64,000 nucleotides of DNA from Chlorobium sp. (GTDB taxonomy: Bacteria; Bacteroidota; Chlorobiia; Chlorobiales; Chlorobiaceae): NCBI RefSeq assembly GCF_021740465.1, contig NZ_JAIOZR010000003.1:91759-155758 (forward strand), written 5' to 3'. The notes under the pieces were generated by a model. The model was not told where the DNA came from, made no database searches, and worked only from the letters and a program-made list of their open reading frames with translations. Below are positions 28,762 to 39,000 of this stretch, one piece after another. The first letter of the stretch is position 1. Every line of letters starts with the position of its first letter. The translations under genes were made by a program, and so were the position numbers.

Positions 28762-30144
28762 ATGAGCAACAAGAAAGAACTTCTCTGGCAGAGCCGTTTT
28801 TCAGAACCGTTCGACCCTGACGCGCTGCGCTTCTCTTCATCGGTTCATGTCGACAAGGCTCTCTTCAGGGAGGATATCGAGGGCTCGACAGCCCATGTCA
28901 CCATGCTTGCAGAAGAGGGAATCATCACCCCGGAGGAGTCCCTGCAGATTATCGTCGGCCTCAGGGAGATCGGGACGGAACTCGAAACCGGAGCCCTTGT
29001 ACCACACTGGGAGGATGAGGACATCCACACGGTGATCGAAAACCGGCTGAAAGAGAAAATCGGAGCGGCGGCCGGAAAGATACACTCGGGAAGAAGCCGG
29101 AACGATCAGGTGGCAACCGACACCCGGCTCTACCTCCGCCGGCAGATCCGCACGCTCGACGGAGCACTGCAGGGACTGCAGAAAGTTCTCGTCTCAAAAG
29201 CCGAAGCCTGCAGGGATACCATTATTTTCGGTTACACCCATCTGCAGCGTGCCCAGCCGATCTCAGCCGGGCACTACTATCTTGCCTATTTCAACATGTT
29301 CCGCCGCGACCGCGACCGTCTTGCCGATCTCTTCAAACGGGTGAACATCTCACCCCTCGGCGCGGCAGCCTTTGCCGGAAGCACACTTCCGCTCAATACC
29401 GAAAGAAGCGCCGTGCTGCTCGACTTCGACGGAGTCTTCTCCAACAGCATCGATGCAGTAAGCGACCGGGATATCGTGATCGAGTTCATTTCAGCCTGTT
29501 CGCTGATCATGATGCATCTGTCGCGCTTTGCCGAAGATCTGATTCTCTGGAGCTCCTACGAGTTCGGCTACCTTGAAATCAGCGATGCCTTTGCTACAGG
29601 ATCATCGCTCATGCCGCAGAAAAAGAACGCCGACATCGCCGAACTGGTAAGGGGAAAAACCGGGAGGGTGTACGGCAGTCTGGTCGCCATGCTCACCATC
29701 ATGAAAGGACTCCCCCTCTCCTACAACCGCGACATGCAGGAGGACAAGCCGCCGCTTTTCGACAGCGCCGAAACGACCATCGAGTGCGTCTCGATTTTCG
29801 GAAAGCTGCTCGAACACACGACCCTCAGGGAGGAACGGCTTGCAAAACTGACCGCCGAGGATCTCAGCCTCGCCACCGAAATCGCCGAGTATCTGGTCAG
29901 GAAACAGATGCCGTTCAGGGATGCGCACCGTGTTACCGGCAGGATCGTCTCCCACAGCATTTCTTCAGGTAAAACCCTTCCGAAGATAACGCTGGAAGAG
30001 TACAGGACCTTTTCCATGCTTTTCGAAGACGACCTCTACCTTGCCCTCAAACCAGAAGCGAGCATCATGGCAAAAAAGACCCGCGGGAGCTGTTCCTTCA
30101 GTTCCGTGGATGCACAGCTTGAAGAGGCAAAAAAGCTGCTGTAA
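28762..30144 (+). CDS. argH: Argininosuccinate lyase ArgH
   Basis: Splits argininosuccinate into arginine and fumarate. The family signature is [16 protein letters not shown] near residue 280; [12 protein letters not shown] and [17 protein letters not shown] are further conserved blocks, and the catalytic histidine lies in [10 protein letters not shown]. At 460 residues it has full length. It starts about 100 bases after argG, beyond the hairpin, so it may have its own promoter as well as read-through. Confidence 0.96.
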   Translation: MSNKKELLWQSRFSEPFDPDALRFSSSVHVDKALFREDIEGSTAHVTMLAEEGIITPEESLQIIVGLREIGTELETGALVPHWEDEDIHTVIENRLKEKIGAAAGKIHSGRSRNDQVATDTRLYLRRQIRTLDGALQGLQKVLVSKAEACRDTIIFGYTHLQRAQPISAGHYYLAYFNMFRRDRDRLADLFKRVNISPLGAAAFAGSTLPLNTERSAVLLDFDGVFSNSIDAVSDRDIVIEFISACSLIMMHLSRFAEDLILWSSYEFGYLEISDAFATGSSLMPQKKNADIAELVRGKTGRVYGSLVAMLTIMKGLPLSYNRDMQEDKPPLFDSAETTIECVSIFGKLLEHTTLREERLAKLTAEDLSLATEIAEYLVRKQMPFRDAHRVTGRIVSHSISSGKTLPKITLEEYRTFSMLFEDDLYLALKPEASIMAKKTRGSCSFSSVDAQLEEAKKLL

Positions 30145-30156
30145 AAATCGAGGGTT

Positions 30157-30203
30157 AAAAACAGAGAAGGGCTGCCGGTTATAGACAACCCTTCTCTGTT
30201 TTA
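30157..30203. terminator. Bidirectional terminator between argH and the Tsp-like protease gene
   Basis: AAAACAGAGAAGGG at 30158-30171 is the exact inverse of CCCTTCTCTGTTTT at 30189-30202. The T-rich right arm serves the plus strand and the A-rich left arm serves the minus strand, so one hairpin ends both converging genes. Confidence 0.85.
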
Positions 30204-30211
30204 GCCGTTCC

Positions 30212-32302
30212 TCAGTTTATCGACAATGCTCTCCTTGGAGGAGCGCCCGCCTGCCTGGATTTTTTCAGCTCCACCAGCATGCTCATGATTTCCGCAGAAC
30301 GGTTAAGCATGAAATCCCTGCTGCTGTCCATGACGCTGTCGGGATCACTCATCCATCGTTTTTCTATTCTCTTCAGCTCTTCATTTTCCGCCTTGTAGGC
30401 AGCCTCGTTAAGGGCGACCAGCTTTCTTTTCCTGATACGGTTCAGAATACCCAGATCCCGGAGATACTCCCGGCTTGTTCTGTTCTGAAGCGAGGCAGCA
30501 TGATAGTTCTGCCTGAGATGCAGTATCTCGTCACGTGAGATATCGGAAACGGGACGGTAGAAGGTTCTTGAAATCGTGCTCCAGGGAAGACTGCTGGTAT
30601 AGGTGTTCTCTCCGATCGAAGCGTTGTCGATCAGTGAGGGAATCGCAATGTCCGGAGAGACCCCCTTGTGCTGGGTGCTGCCTCCGGAAATCCGGTAAAA
30701 CTTCGCGATCGTCAGCTTCAGCTGACCGAGATCGGTCTGCTTCGAGAGAAAGCTGAAAGGCCGACTCAGCTTGACCAGGCTTTGAACCGTGCCTTTGCCG
30801 AAGGTCTGCTCGCCGACAATGACTCCCCGACCGTAATCCTGTACCGCAGCGGCGAAGATTTCCGATGCCGAGGCGCTGTAACGGTTTACCAGCACGGCAA
30901 GCGGGCCGTCATACATCACCCGCTTATCCTCGTCGCGCAGAACCATTTTTCCGCCTGAAGAGTTGCTGATCTGTACAACCGGTCCGCTCGGGATAAACAG
31001 TCCGGTAACCTTTACCGCTTCCTCAAGCGAACCTCCGCCGTTGTCACGCAGATCGATAATCACGCCCGCCACACCTGCGGTACCGAGTTCCGAAAGAATA
31101 CGGGAGACATCGCGTGTCGTGCTGTTGAAGTTGTTGGCATTGAGTTTCTGCGCCTCAAAATCGAGATAGAACGACGGGATGCTTATAACGCCTATTTTGC
31201 GCCCTTCCACATCGATGATGCTCTTGCGGGCAGCCTGCTCCTGCAGATCGACCTTGTCGCGCACCAGCTGAATGACTTTTGCCGGTCCCCTGCCTCCCTG
31301 GCTTGCAGGATAGATTTTCAGGCGGATCACGGTTCCTTTGCTGCCCCGGATAAGCTTGACGACATCATTGATACGCCATCCCCGCACGTCAACGATTTCG
31401 CCGACAGCTCCCTGCCCGACACCGATAATGCGGTCGGATTTTTTCAGAAGATTGCTTCTGAAAGCCGGTCCGCCGGGAATAACCTCGTTGACCACCGTAT
31501 ATTCGCTCTCCATCTGCAGTTTCGCTCCGATACCCTCCAGCGAACGGCTGAGATCGATCTGAAAGTTCTCGAACTCATCGGGAGAGAAGTAGTTGGTATG
31601 CGGATCGAAGGAGGTCGTTACCGCATACATGTACGCCTGGAATGCATCGTCGGGTTTCTGCTGGTTGAGAAGCTTGAGGCGGTTGGCATAGGTTTTCGAT
31701 AGTTCCGTTCGAATGGACTTTTCGTTGCCTTCCGAGTACTTCATACTCAGCCACTGGTATTTGAGCTCTTTTTTCCAGAGAGCCTGTAGCTGGCGCCGAT
31801 CTGCCGGCCATGGATCGGTTTTGCGGTCAAGGTCGAGAGATTCCGGCCTGGTGAAATTAAAACGTACGGTATCGACCGTGGCTTTCATGAAGCGCATTTT
31901 CTCTCTTGAGCGGCGCAGAAACTGGTTGTAAATCGTAAATCCCGTTGTCACGCGGCCCTGGAGAAACTCGTTGTCGAGGCGGTTTCCGTAAGCAGCCTTC
32001 AGAGCCGCAACCTCACCGGCAAGGAAATAGCTCCTGGTGCCGTCGAGATGCTCGAGATAGCGCCGGAAAATCTGCTGTGAGAGCGAGTCGTTCACCGGAA
32101 CCTTGCGGTAGTGGTTTTTCTGGAGATACTGCGTTACATATTTGCCGGCGGCAAGTTGCGTTTCAGTCGGCCTGAGTGGTAAAACAGCTGCGGCGGGTTT
32201 GAGCGTTCCGGTGTTTTTGCCAAGGGCCGGAGCTGTACAGCTTAATGAGACAATGACGGCAATCAGGCTTTTTCTGATGATTGCCGGTGTATGATAATCC
32301 AT
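30212..32302 (-). CDS. Carboxy-terminal (tail-specific) processing protease, S41 family
   Basis: A 696-residue periplasmic protease of the Tsp/Prc type. It has a signal peptide (SLIAVIVSLSCTAPALG), a PDZ domain (GAKLQMESEYTVVNEVIPGG near 238), and a serine-lysine dyad: the serine in NRYSASASEIFAAAV near 465 and the lysine in GKGTVQSL near 492. A long C-terminal helical region (KRKLVALNEAAYKAENEEL) matches the extension of Prc. It trims C-termini of periplasmic or membrane proteins; in phototrophs CtpA matures D1, but the Tsp-type C-terminal extension makes a Prc-like role more likely. Confidence 0.92.
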   Translation of the reverse strand: MDYHTPAIIRKSLIAVIVSLSCTAPALGKNTGTLKPAAAVLPLRPTETQLAAGKYVTQYLQKNHYRKVPVNDSLSQQIFRRYLEHLDGTRSYFLAGEVAALKAAYGNRLDNEFLQGRVTTGFTIYNQFLRRSREKMRFMKATVDTVRFNFTRPESLDLDRKTDPWPADRRQLQALWKKELKYQWLSMKYSEGNEKSIRTELSKTYANRLKLLNQQKPDDAFQAYMYAVTTSFDPHTNYFSPDEFENFQIDLSRSLEGIGAKLQMESEYTVVNEVIPGGPAFRSNLLKKSDRIIGVGQGAVGEIVDVRGWRINDVVKLIRGSKGTVIRLKIYPASQGGRGPAKVIQLVRDKVDLQEQAARKSIIDVEGRKIGVISIPSFYLDFEAQKLNANNFNSTTRDVSRILSELGTAGVAGVIIDLRDNGGGSLEEAVKVTGLFIPSGPVVQISNSSGGKMVLRDEDKRVMYDGPLAVLVNRYSASASEIFAAAVQDYGRGVIVGEQTFGKGTVQSLVKLSRPFSFLSKQTDLGQLKLTIAKFYRISGGSTQHKGVSPDIAIPSLIDNASIGENTYTSSLPWSTISRTFYRPVSDISRDEILHLRQNYHAASLQNRTSREYLRDLGILNRIRKRKLVALNEAAYKAENEELKRIEKRWMSDPDSVMDSSRDFMLNRSAEIMSMLVELKKSRQAGAPPRRALSIN

Positions 32303-32444
32303 GGTTTATCGGTAGCGACCGCTTGAGTGTTCTTGAATGAGTTCACAAATATATTATATTAACGGGCAGTTAACCCGCTGAATTCTCACGATGCAGGGAA
32401 AGTAAAAATTCGACCAAATAATAACAATTAAGCAAACCCTTTCT

Positions 32445-33419
32445 ATGGAAAAGATCTCAGTAAGCTATAAAGAACTTGGACTTGTCAACAGCCGCGAACT
32501 TTTCGCGAAAGCCGTCAAGGGCGGTTATGCCATTCCGGCCTATAATTTCAATAATCTCGAGCAGCTGCAGGCTATTATCATGGCCTGTGCCGAAACCGCC
32601 TCCCCGGTTATCCTTCAGGTATCCAAAGGCGCCCGAAGCTATGCCAACGAAACCCTGCTCAAGCACCTTGCAAGGGGCGCTGTGGAGTTCGCAGCCGAAC
32701 TCGGAACCCCTGTTCCGGTCGTACTTCACCTCGATCACGGCGACACATTCGAACTCTGCAAGGAGTGCATTGAATCCGGTTTTTCGTCCGTCATGATCGA
32801 CGGGTCGCACCTGCCCTATGAAGAAAACGTCGCGCTTACCAGAAAAGTTGTCGAATACGCCCACCAGTACGATGTGACCGTCGAAGGCGAACTCGGCGTG
32901 CTGGCCGGCATTGAAGACGAGGTATCCGCTGCCCACCATACCTATACGCAGCCGGAAGAGGTGGAAGACTTCGTTGCAAAAACCGGTGTCGACAGCCTCG
33001 CCATCTCCATCGGCACCTCTCACGGCGCCTTCAAGTTCAAGCCCGGTGAAGATCCGAAAATCCGTCTCGATATCCTCGCCGAAATCGAACAGCGCATTCC
33101 CGGCTTTCCCATCGTCCTGCACGGAGCATCCTCCGTACCGCAGGAGCTCGTCCAGACCATCAACGAGCACGGCGGCAAACTCAAGGATGCCATCGGCATC
33201 AGTGAAGATCAGCTTCGTCTCGCAGCCAAGTCTGCGGTCTGTAAAATCAATATCGACTCGGACGGACGTCTTGCCATGACCGCCGCGGTGCGCAAGGTGT
33301 TCGATGAAAAACCCGAAGAGTTCGATCCGCGCAAATACCTCGGACCGGCAAGGGACTCGCTGAAAAAGCTCTATGTCCACAAGATCCTGAACGTACTGGG
33401 TTCCAACGGCAAAGCCTGA
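32445..33419 (+). CDS. fba: Class II fructose-1,6-bisphosphate aldolase
   Basis: Interconverts fructose-1,6-bisphosphate with dihydroxyacetone phosphate and glyceraldehyde-3-phosphate; in an autotroph it works mainly in gluconeogenesis. The zinc site HLDHGDTFELC near residue 95 and SVMIDGSHLPYEENV near 123 are hallmarks, as is the later ISIGTSHGAFKF and VLHGASSVPQE. The 324-residue length is usual. The gene has its own 140-base upstream region and a terminator directly after it, so it is a single-gene unit. Confidence 0.95.
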   Translation: MEKISVSYKELGLVNSRELFAKAVKGGYAIPAYNFNNLEQLQAIIMACAETASPVILQVSKGARSYANETLLKHLARGAVEFAAELGTPVPVVLHLDHGDTFELCKECIESGFSSVMIDGSHLPYEENVALTRKVVEYAHQYDVTVEGELGVLAGIEDEVSAAHHTYTQPEEVEDFVAKTGVDSLAISIGTSHGAFKFKPGEDPKIRLDILAEIEQRIPGFPIVLHGASSVPQELVQTINEHGGKLKDAIGISEDQLRLAAKSAVCKINIDSDGRLAMTAAVRKVFDEKPEEFDPRKYLGPARDSLKKLYVHKILNVLGSNGKA

Positions 33420-33444
33420 TTCATGCCCGGATGCATCTCAAGCA

Positions 33445-33478
33445 AAAGGCGCTCTTTTCCGGGAGCGCCTTTTTTTTT
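33445..33478 (+). terminator. Rho-independent terminator of fba
   Basis: AAAGGCGCTC pairs with GGAGCGCCTTT across a short TTTTCCG loop, followed by a run of T up to 33478. It lies 26 bases after the fba stop. The A-rich left arm could also serve the converging amidohydrolase gene. Confidence 0.9.
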
Positions 33479-33511
33479 GAATTCCGGGCAGTTTGTGCCG
33501 GGAAAACAGTC

Positions 33512-34741
33512 CTAACTGTTGCAGAGCATATCGAGAAACCTGCATGCCGTATAGGCAAGAAGACCACTGCCGGCTTCAAGAGCCCGTTCTTCAGGGTTGA
33601 ACGTTGGCGAATGCAGGGTATTGCCTTTTTCCTGCTCCGGGGTTCCGGTTCCAATCTGCCAGAAGGTCCCTGGTCGCTCCCGGAGATAGTAGGCGAAATC
33701 CTCGGCCGTCATGAGAGGCTCGCTCTGGAGCACGTTCCCGCTTCCGAGATACTCCGAGCATGCCGTCTCGGCCTGCGCGGTGACATGGGGATCGTTTACG
33801 AGAGCCGGATAACCGTTCCTGATTTCCAGCTCGGCCTGAACTCCAAAGGCTTCGGCTACATGCATGACCGTCTGGCGAAGCCTCTCCTTGAGAAGCGCCC
33901 GCAGATCCTCGTTCATGGTTCTCATGGTGCCCGACATACTCACCTTGCCGGGAATGACGTTGGGGGCGTTGCCGGCGTGAATGGAGGCTATCGAGACAAC
34001 CGCCGGCTCATGCGGCGGAGCCACCCTGCTGACCAGGTGCTGAACCGCAGTTATGATATGGGCAGCGGCAAGCACGGGATCCGCTGCCTTGTGAGGCGCC
34101 GAAGCATGACCTCCCTGACCTGATATCGTGAAGTAAAGCTCATCGGTGGCCGCCATAAAGCTGCCTTTGCAGAGCGCCACCTTTCCGGTTGCGACGTTCG
34201 GGAAGCAGTGCTGTCCGATAATGACCGCAGGGTTGAAGCGGCGAAAAAGTCCGGCTTCAATCAGGGGCCTGGCCCCTCCCGGCGCTTTTTCTTCGGCAGG
34301 CTGAAAAATCAGCAGCACATCCCCATGCAGTTCCTGTTTCATACCCACAAGAATCTTCGCCGCTCCGAGAAGCATTGCAGTATGCATGTCATGACCGCAG
34401 GCATGCATTTTTCCGGGTTCAAGCGAACAGAATCCGTGGCTGTTCTCCTCGGTAACCGGAAGCGCATCGATATCCGCACGAAGGGCGACCAGATTATTGC
34501 TGCCCTCACGCTCCCCTTCTCCACTGATGAGGGCCACGACGCCGGTTTCAAGAAAAGGGGGTTCCGGATCGATACCCAACGAGCGCAGATAACCCTCTAT
34601 CAGCGCCGTGGTTTTCACCTCTTCATAGGAGAGTTCCGGATGAAGGTGTATTTCCCTGCGCAGGGAGACCATTTCCGGAAAAATCTCCGATGCGCGCGTC
34701 CGGATCCGCTGTGCAAGTCCGGAAGAATAATCAGTAATCAT
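33512..34741 (-). CDS. M20-family amidohydrolase (N-acyl amino acid / hippurate hydrolase type)
   Basis: A zinc peptidase-like hydrolase of about 409 residues. The metal ligands are visible in HACGHDMHTAMLLGAAKIL near residue 105 and in QPAEEKAPGGARPLIEAG near 142, with the later GQHCFPNVATGK. Such enzymes remove acyl groups from amino acids or cleave indole-type conjugates; the substrate is unknown. I chose the ATG at 34741 (MITDYSSGLAQRIRTRAS) where family similarity begins; the open frame extends 44 residues upstream without homology. It is divergent from the LexA-like repressor gene. Confidence 0.9.
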   Translation of the reverse strand: MITDYSSGLAQRIRTRASEIFPEMVSLRREIHLHPELSYEEVKTTALIEGYLRSLGIDPEPPFLETGVVALISGEGEREGSNNLVALRADIDALPVTEENSHGFCSLEPGKMHACGHDMHTAMLLGAAKILVGMKQELHGDVLLIFQPAEEKAPGGARPLIEAGLFRRFNPAVIIGQHCFPNVATGKVALCKGSFMAATDELYFTISGQGGHASAPHKAADPVLAAAHIITAVQHLVSRVAPPHEPAVVSIASIHAGNAPNVIPGKVSMSGTMRTMNEDLRALLKERLRQTVMHVAEAFGVQAELEIRNGYPALVNDPHVTAQAETACSEYLGSGNVLQSEPLMTAEDFAYYLRERPGTFWQIGTGTPEQEKGNTLHSPTFNPEERALEAGSGLLAYTACRFLDMLCNS

Positions 34742-34961
34742 AAACAGGTAATTAACAGCGTTTACGCTCTTCCCTGGTCGTCGGGATGCATGAAGCCCGT
34801 CCGGTTTCTGTTTCTGGAGGGATGTTTCAAGGTACAAATATCGTAACGAAAGGAAAAGCCGGTGGAGGTGCAAAGAGATATCCTGAAAGGTTGGCTATTG
34901 TCGGGGTTTTTTTTAAATTCGGATAATAGTGAATTAATTTCCCTTATTACCGATTTTCCGA

Positions 34962-34977
34962 TACCGGAATTCCGGTA
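34962..34977. promoter_or_regulatory. Perfect 16-bp palindrome before the LexA/CI-like repressor gene
   Basis: TACCGGAATTCCGGTA is a perfect palindrome centred 28 bases before the repressor ATG. A related sequence (TTACCGATTTTCCG, 34947-34960) precedes it. Position and symmetry fit an autoregulatory operator for the adjacent repressor and perhaps for the divergent amidohydrolase gene. Inferred, not shown. Confidence 0.55.
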
Positions 34978-34997
34978 AAAAGAAAACATGAACAGCT

Positions 34998-35732
34998 ATG
35001 GAAACGGTTCTTTCGCTTGGCCAGCGAGTCAGGCTCCTTCGGGATCATTTAGAACTCCGCCAGGATGAGTTCGGGGCAAGAGTAGGCATTTCAGGCAACA
35101 GGATATCGGAAATCGAAAACGGCAAGGGAGGCACAACCGCTTCCGTACTGATGTCACTGTGCAGGGAATTTCCCGTCAATCCGGAATGGGTGCTTTCCGG
35201 CAGGGGCAAAATGCTGAAAGAAAGGCTCGGGAGCACACCCCGGGCTGTTGATTTCGGCATCCGCCTCAATGTGCTCGAAGAGCAGATGCGCCGGGTTCTG
35301 AATGCCGAAACTGATGCTGATCCGGATCCGGACCAGCCCCTCGCAAGAGTCCCTCTCTACATGGGTGCCGTACCCGCAGGAACGCCCGATATGGCTGCCG
35401 GAGAGATCGAAGAGTATCTCGATATGCCTGCGTCATGGATTCGGGGCAAAAAAAACATTTACGCGCTCAAGGTCAACGGCGACAGCATGATCGATATCGG
35501 CATCATGCATGGAGACACCCTTCTTGTCGAAGCTCGCGAGAAAGCGAAACACGGCCAGGTGGTCATAGCAAGCATCAATGGCGAGGTAACCGTCAAGACT
35601 CTCTCTATCGGCGGGGGCGGAGCAGTCTCGCTGGTACCCGAGAATCCGGCCTACCGTCCGATAGCCATCACCGCCGATATGGATTTCCGCATTCTCGGCA
35701 TCGTACTGGCCGCCGTCAGGCATTACGGGTAG
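34998..35732 (+). CDS. LexA/CI-like repressor: XRE helix-turn-helix plus S24 peptidase
   Basis: A 244-residue repressor. Residues 8-65 form a Cro/CI-type HTH (RQDEFGARVGISGNRISEIENG). The C-terminal S24 domain has a complete self-cleavage set: Ala127-Gly128 in AVPAGTP as the scissile bond, Ser163 in NGDSMIDIG and Lys200 in EVTVKTL. Such proteins are inactivated by RecA filaments after DNA damage. With a CI-type rather than LexA-type DNA-binding domain it is either a chromosomal SOS-type regulator or a domesticated phage repressor. No other phage genes are nearby. A perfect palindrome lies just upstream. Confidence 0.88.
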   Translation: METVLSLGQRVRLLRDHLELRQDEFGARVGISGNRISEIENGKGGTTASVLMSLCREFPVNPEWVLSGRGKMLKERLGSTPRAVDFGIRLNVLEEQMRRVLNAETDADPDPDQPLARVPLYMGAVPAGTPDMAAGEIEEYLDMPASWIRGKKNIYALKVNGDSMIDIGIMHGDTLLVEAREKAKHGQVVIASINGEVTVKTLSIGGGGAVSLVPENPAYRPIAITADMDFRILGIVLAAVRHYG

Positions 35733-35738
35733 AGCCCC

Positions 35739-36419
35739 CTACATATCCATATATCTGATGAATTCAAGCGCTTTTTCCCTCAGTTCGTCATATTCCGATG
35801 TCGAAAGTGGCGAGGCGTAGCGCACTGTATAGCCGTATTTCTCCATATTTTTGACCAGGCGGTACTGGTCGTGGGCCTGAACCCTGAAGGTGAGTACCAC
35901 GCTCCCTTTTTCGGGATCGGCATAGTAGGAGCCGAAACTCAGAAGCGTCGCGTCGTTTTTCTCAAGCGTGGCGACAATTTCCGAGAGCTTCAGGCCGTGC
36001 GATGGCAGATCGAGCTCAATGGTAGTGGCATCCTGGCCGAGATGGAATACCGCGGAGATTTTTTCAAGAACCTTGCTCTTTTCAACAACACCGAGATACA
36101 GTCCCTCATTATCCGATACAGGAACGATCGGATTGGGAGAGGAGCGGAACCGCTCGAAAAGAGTGAACAGATGCTCGTTGTGAGCGGCACTTTTGAAAGC
36201 TGCTGCCTGCAGTTCGCCGAGGCGCAGACCATCCTTTTTCTTCGACCGCTCCAGATCGCCGAGCCCGACGACGGCCACAACACTGCCCTCATGCAGGACA
36301 GGGACACACTGAAGGCCTTTCTCCTGCATGTAAGCGAGAACATCCCCTGCCGGGGTATCGTCGGCAAAAGAGGGGTATGTTCTGTCAAGACAGTCCTCTA
36401 TACACTCGTTCAGCAGCAT
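35739..36419 (-). CDS. CBS-domain protein with C-terminal ACT-like region
   Basis: A 226-residue protein with a CBS pair in the first 135 residues (DTPAGDVLAYMQEKGLQCVPVL, then PNPIVPVSDNEGLYLGVV) and a C-terminal stretch of about 80 residues with an ACT-like pattern (TTIELDLPSHGLKLSEIVATL, then GSVVLTFRVQAHD). CBS pairs bind adenine nucleotides and control a partner. It overlaps the rpiB stop by 10 bases and follows rpiB and ppk, so a link to energy charge or polyphosphate is possible but unproven. Confidence 0.82.
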   Translation of the reverse strand: MLLNECIEDCLDRTYPSFADDTPAGDVLAYMQEKGLQCVPVLHEGSVVAVVGLGDLERSKKKDGLRLGELQAAAFKSAAHNEHLFTLFERFRSSPNPIVPVSDNEGLYLGVVEKSKVLEKISAVFHLGQDATTIELDLPSHGLKLSEIVATLEKNDATLLSFGSYYADPEKGSVVLTFRVQAHDQYRLVKNMEKYGYTVRYASPLSTSEYDELREKALEFIRYMDM

Positions 36420-36844
36420 GGTTCGATTTTATTGACCCGTCTTTCATGCCGTCCTCCTTCAAAATCGGCAGCAAACCAGTTTTCAAGGCTTCTGGCTATG
36501 GTTTCCCTGTCGGTAAACCTTGCGGAGAAACAGATAATATTTGCATTATTATGCTGACGTGCAAGCGTGGCGAACTCCGGATTGCAGGCCAGGGCAGCTC
36601 TTATGCCTTTCACCTTGTTGGCGGAAATCGAAACGCCGATACCGGTTCCACATAAAAGAACACCCTGCCGGAAGGTTCCGTCCGCTACACTCAGGGCGAC
36701 TTTTCTTGCGTAATCGGGATAATCAACCGACTCTTCACTGAACGGGCCCATATCGACGGCATCATGACCCTTCTCCTTAAGCCATTCGACGACGTAGTTT
36801 TTCAGCTCAAAACCGGCGTGATCGCTTCCTACTGCTATCTTCAT
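36410..36844 (-). CDS. rpiB: Ribose-5-phosphate isomerase B
   Basis: Interconverts ribose-5-phosphate and ribulose-5-phosphate. The 144-residue protein has the RpiB/LacAB signature: [15 protein letters not shown] at the start, the active-site cysteine in [16 protein letters not shown] near 67 and [10 protein letters not shown] near 102. The ATG overlaps the ppk stop (ATGA at 36841-36844), and its own stop overlaps the CBS gene, so the three are one transcriptional unit. Confidence 0.93.
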   Translation of the reverse strand: MKIAVGSDHAGFELKNYVVEWLKEKGHDAVDMGPFSEESVDYPDYARKVALSVADGTFRQGVLLCGTGIGVSISANKVKGIRAALACNPEFATLARQHNNANIICFSARFTDRETIARSLENWFAADFEGGRHERRVNKIEPCC

Positions 36845-38994
36845 AACTCTTCTGCTTTAAATTTATTGGAAAATTTTTTCCGGGCCGTCTGATTCAAAAA
36901 AATATTCTGGCTGTTGATCTCCGTTGCTGCTGTTCCGGAAGCCACTTTCCGATAGGTTCCCTCCGGAAGCATCTCCCATGACTTGACGTTATCGAGCAGC
37001 ATCAGCTCAAGGTCGGATTTAACCAGCTGGACGATCTTCCTGTCGGGCACGGGAAAGAGTGTTTCGACCCGGTGATCGAGATTTCTCGGCATGATGTCGG
37101 CACTGCCGAGATAGAGTTCGCCCGATCCGCCATTCGAAAAATAGTAAGCCCTGCTGTGTTCGAGAAATCGTCCGATAATACTGACAACCCTGATGTTCTC
37201 GCTGATGCCCGGAATACCGGATTTCAGGCAGCAGATGCCGCGCACAATGAGATCGATCCTTACGCCGTCCCTCGAAGCCCGGTAAAGCGCCCTGATGGTC
37301 TTGTCGTCGACAAGCGCGTTCATCTTCATGATAATGCGCCCTCCTCCCCTGCTCCTGTGCTGTTCAGCCTCTCTTTCAATCATGCCGATAATCCGCTTTC
37401 TGGTATTGATCGGTGATACCAGCAGCTTTTTGTATCCGGTATATTTCGAATATCCTGTCAGCGCGTTGAACAACTCGGCCACCTCGCTTGCAAGTCGCTC
37501 GTTGACGGTAAAGAGACTGTAGTCGGTATAGATTTTACCGGTAGCCGGGTTGTAGTTGCCGGTACCCAGGTGGAGGTAACGTTTCAGCCTGTGGTGTTCC
37601 CGCCGGACAACCAGGGTAAGCTTGGCGTGGGTTTTCAGGCCGGGCAGGCCATAGATCACATGAGCGCCGACCTCTTCGAGCGCCCTCGCCCAGACGATAT
37701 TGTTCTCCTCATCGAACCGGGCCTTCAGTTCCACCAGCACAGCCACCTGTTTGCCGTGTTCGACGGCAGCCATCAGAGCCTTGACGATTGGCGAATTGCT
37801 GCCTACACGGTAGAGCGTCTGCTTGATAGAAAGCACATCGGGATCATTGGCCGCCTGCCGGATGAAATCCACAACCGGCTGAAAAGAGTCGTAGGGATGA
37901 TACAGAAGAATATCCTGCGCCCTTGCAGCGCTGAAAATATCCCCCTGATACTGTTCTTCGATCCGGTTGACCGGCACGAACGGCTCATCCTTCAGGTCCG
38001 GACGGTCGATCCTGAGCAGGTCGATCAGGCAACCGAGGCCGAGAACCCCTCCGATCTCGTAGACATTACGTTCCGTTACGTCAAGATTGTTCATCAGCAG
38101 CTTTCTGACCGAATCAGGCATTTCCGGACCGATGTCAAGACGCACAACCTTTCCGTACCTGCGCGAGCGGATGCCCTGCTCTATGGTTTCGAGCAGATCT
38201 CCGGCCTCATCCTCTTCGATTTCGATATCGGCATTGCGTATGACCCGGAAGAGATGCGACTTGATGATCTGCATTTCAGGAAAAAGCTGTCCGAGATTGT
38301 TGGCAATAAGATCCTCGAGCCAGATGAAGCGGGCAACCCCGTCATCAAACACAATATTTTCGATACTTCCCAGATTGAGCAGGCGCGGCAGAATGCTCGG
38401 AACCTTGACCCTGGCGAACTTATGCGTACGGGTTTCCCTGTCCTCAAGTTCTATGGCAAGATTGAGCGAAAGATTCGACAGAAAGGGAAAGGGATGGCCG
38501 GTATCGAATGCGAGAGGAGTAAGCACGGGAAATATCTCCTGACGGAAATAAAGGCGGAGCAGCTCCTGGTGTTCGGGGCTCATTTCGGTAAAACGGACAA
38601 ACTCCACCCCCTTTTCGGCCAGCGCCGGCAGAATATCGTTGTAGAAACAGTCGTTTCTCTGGCGGAGCTGCAGAAGAATCCGTGAGCGGATTCTTTCAAG
38701 CTGTTCTCCCGGCGTCAGGCCGTCGATGGTACGCTCATGAATACCTGCGTCGAGCTGGTCTTCGATACCGGCGACGCGGATCATGAAATACTCATCGAGA
38801 TTGGAGCTGAATATCGAGATGAACTTGGCTCGATCGAGCAGTGGGTGTGCACCTGGGGTCAACGCCTCTTCCAGCACCCTCTGGTTGAACTCGAGCCAGC
38901 TCAGCTCCCTGTTGATGTAATATGCCGGATCACGGAGATCCGGAACAATCTCGGCCGACTCGGTATCGATATGCTGTGGTTCCATACAGGACAA
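36841..38994 (-). CDS. ppk1: Polyphosphate kinase Ppk1
   Basis: Polymerises the gamma phosphate of ATP into long-chain polyphosphate. The 717-residue protein has the N-terminal helical domain ([19 protein letters not shown]) and two phospholipase-D-like catalytic halves. The autophosphorylated histidine lies in [17 protein letters not shown], followed by [14 protein letters not shown]; the last half has [19 protein letters not shown]. It starts 6 bases after the 5-FTHF cyclo-ligase gene ends and is coupled to rpiB. A CHAD protein, a possible polyphosphate binder, is encoded 10 kb away. Confidence 0.95.
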   Translation of the reverse strand: MSCMEPQHIDTESAEIVPDLRDPAYYINRELSWLEFNQRVLEEALTPGAHPLLDRAKFISIFSSNLDEYFMIRVAGIEDQLDAGIHERTIDGLTPGEQLERIRSRILLQLRQRNDCFYNDILPALAEKGVEFVRFTEMSPEHQELLRLYFRQEIFPVLTPLAFDTGHPFPFLSNLSLNLAIELEDRETRTHKFARVKVPSILPRLLNLGSIENIVFDDGVARFIWLEDLIANNLGQLFPEMQIIKSHLFRVIRNADIEIEEDEAGDLLETIEQGIRSRRYGKVVRLDIGPEMPDSVRKLLMNNLDVTERNVYEIGGVLGLGCLIDLLRIDRPDLKDEPFVPVNRIEEQYQGDIFSAARAQDILLYHPYDSFQPVVDFIRQAANDPDVLSIKQTLYRVGSNSPIVKALMAAVEHGKQVAVLVELKARFDEENNIVWARALEEVGAHVIYGLPGLKTHAKLTLVVRREHHRLKRYLHLGTGNYNPATGKIYTDYSLFTVNERLASEVAELFNALTGYSKYTGYKKLLVSPINTRKRIIGMIEREAEQHRSRGGGRIIMKMNALVDDKTIRALYRASRDGVRIDLIVRGICCLKSGIPGISENIRVVSIIGRFLEHSRAYYFSNGGSGELYLGSADIMPRNLDHRVETLFPVPDRKIVQLVKSDLELMLLDNVKSWEMLPEGTYRKVASGTAATEINSQNIFLNQTARKKFSNKFKAEEL

Positions 38995-39000
38995 AAAAAA

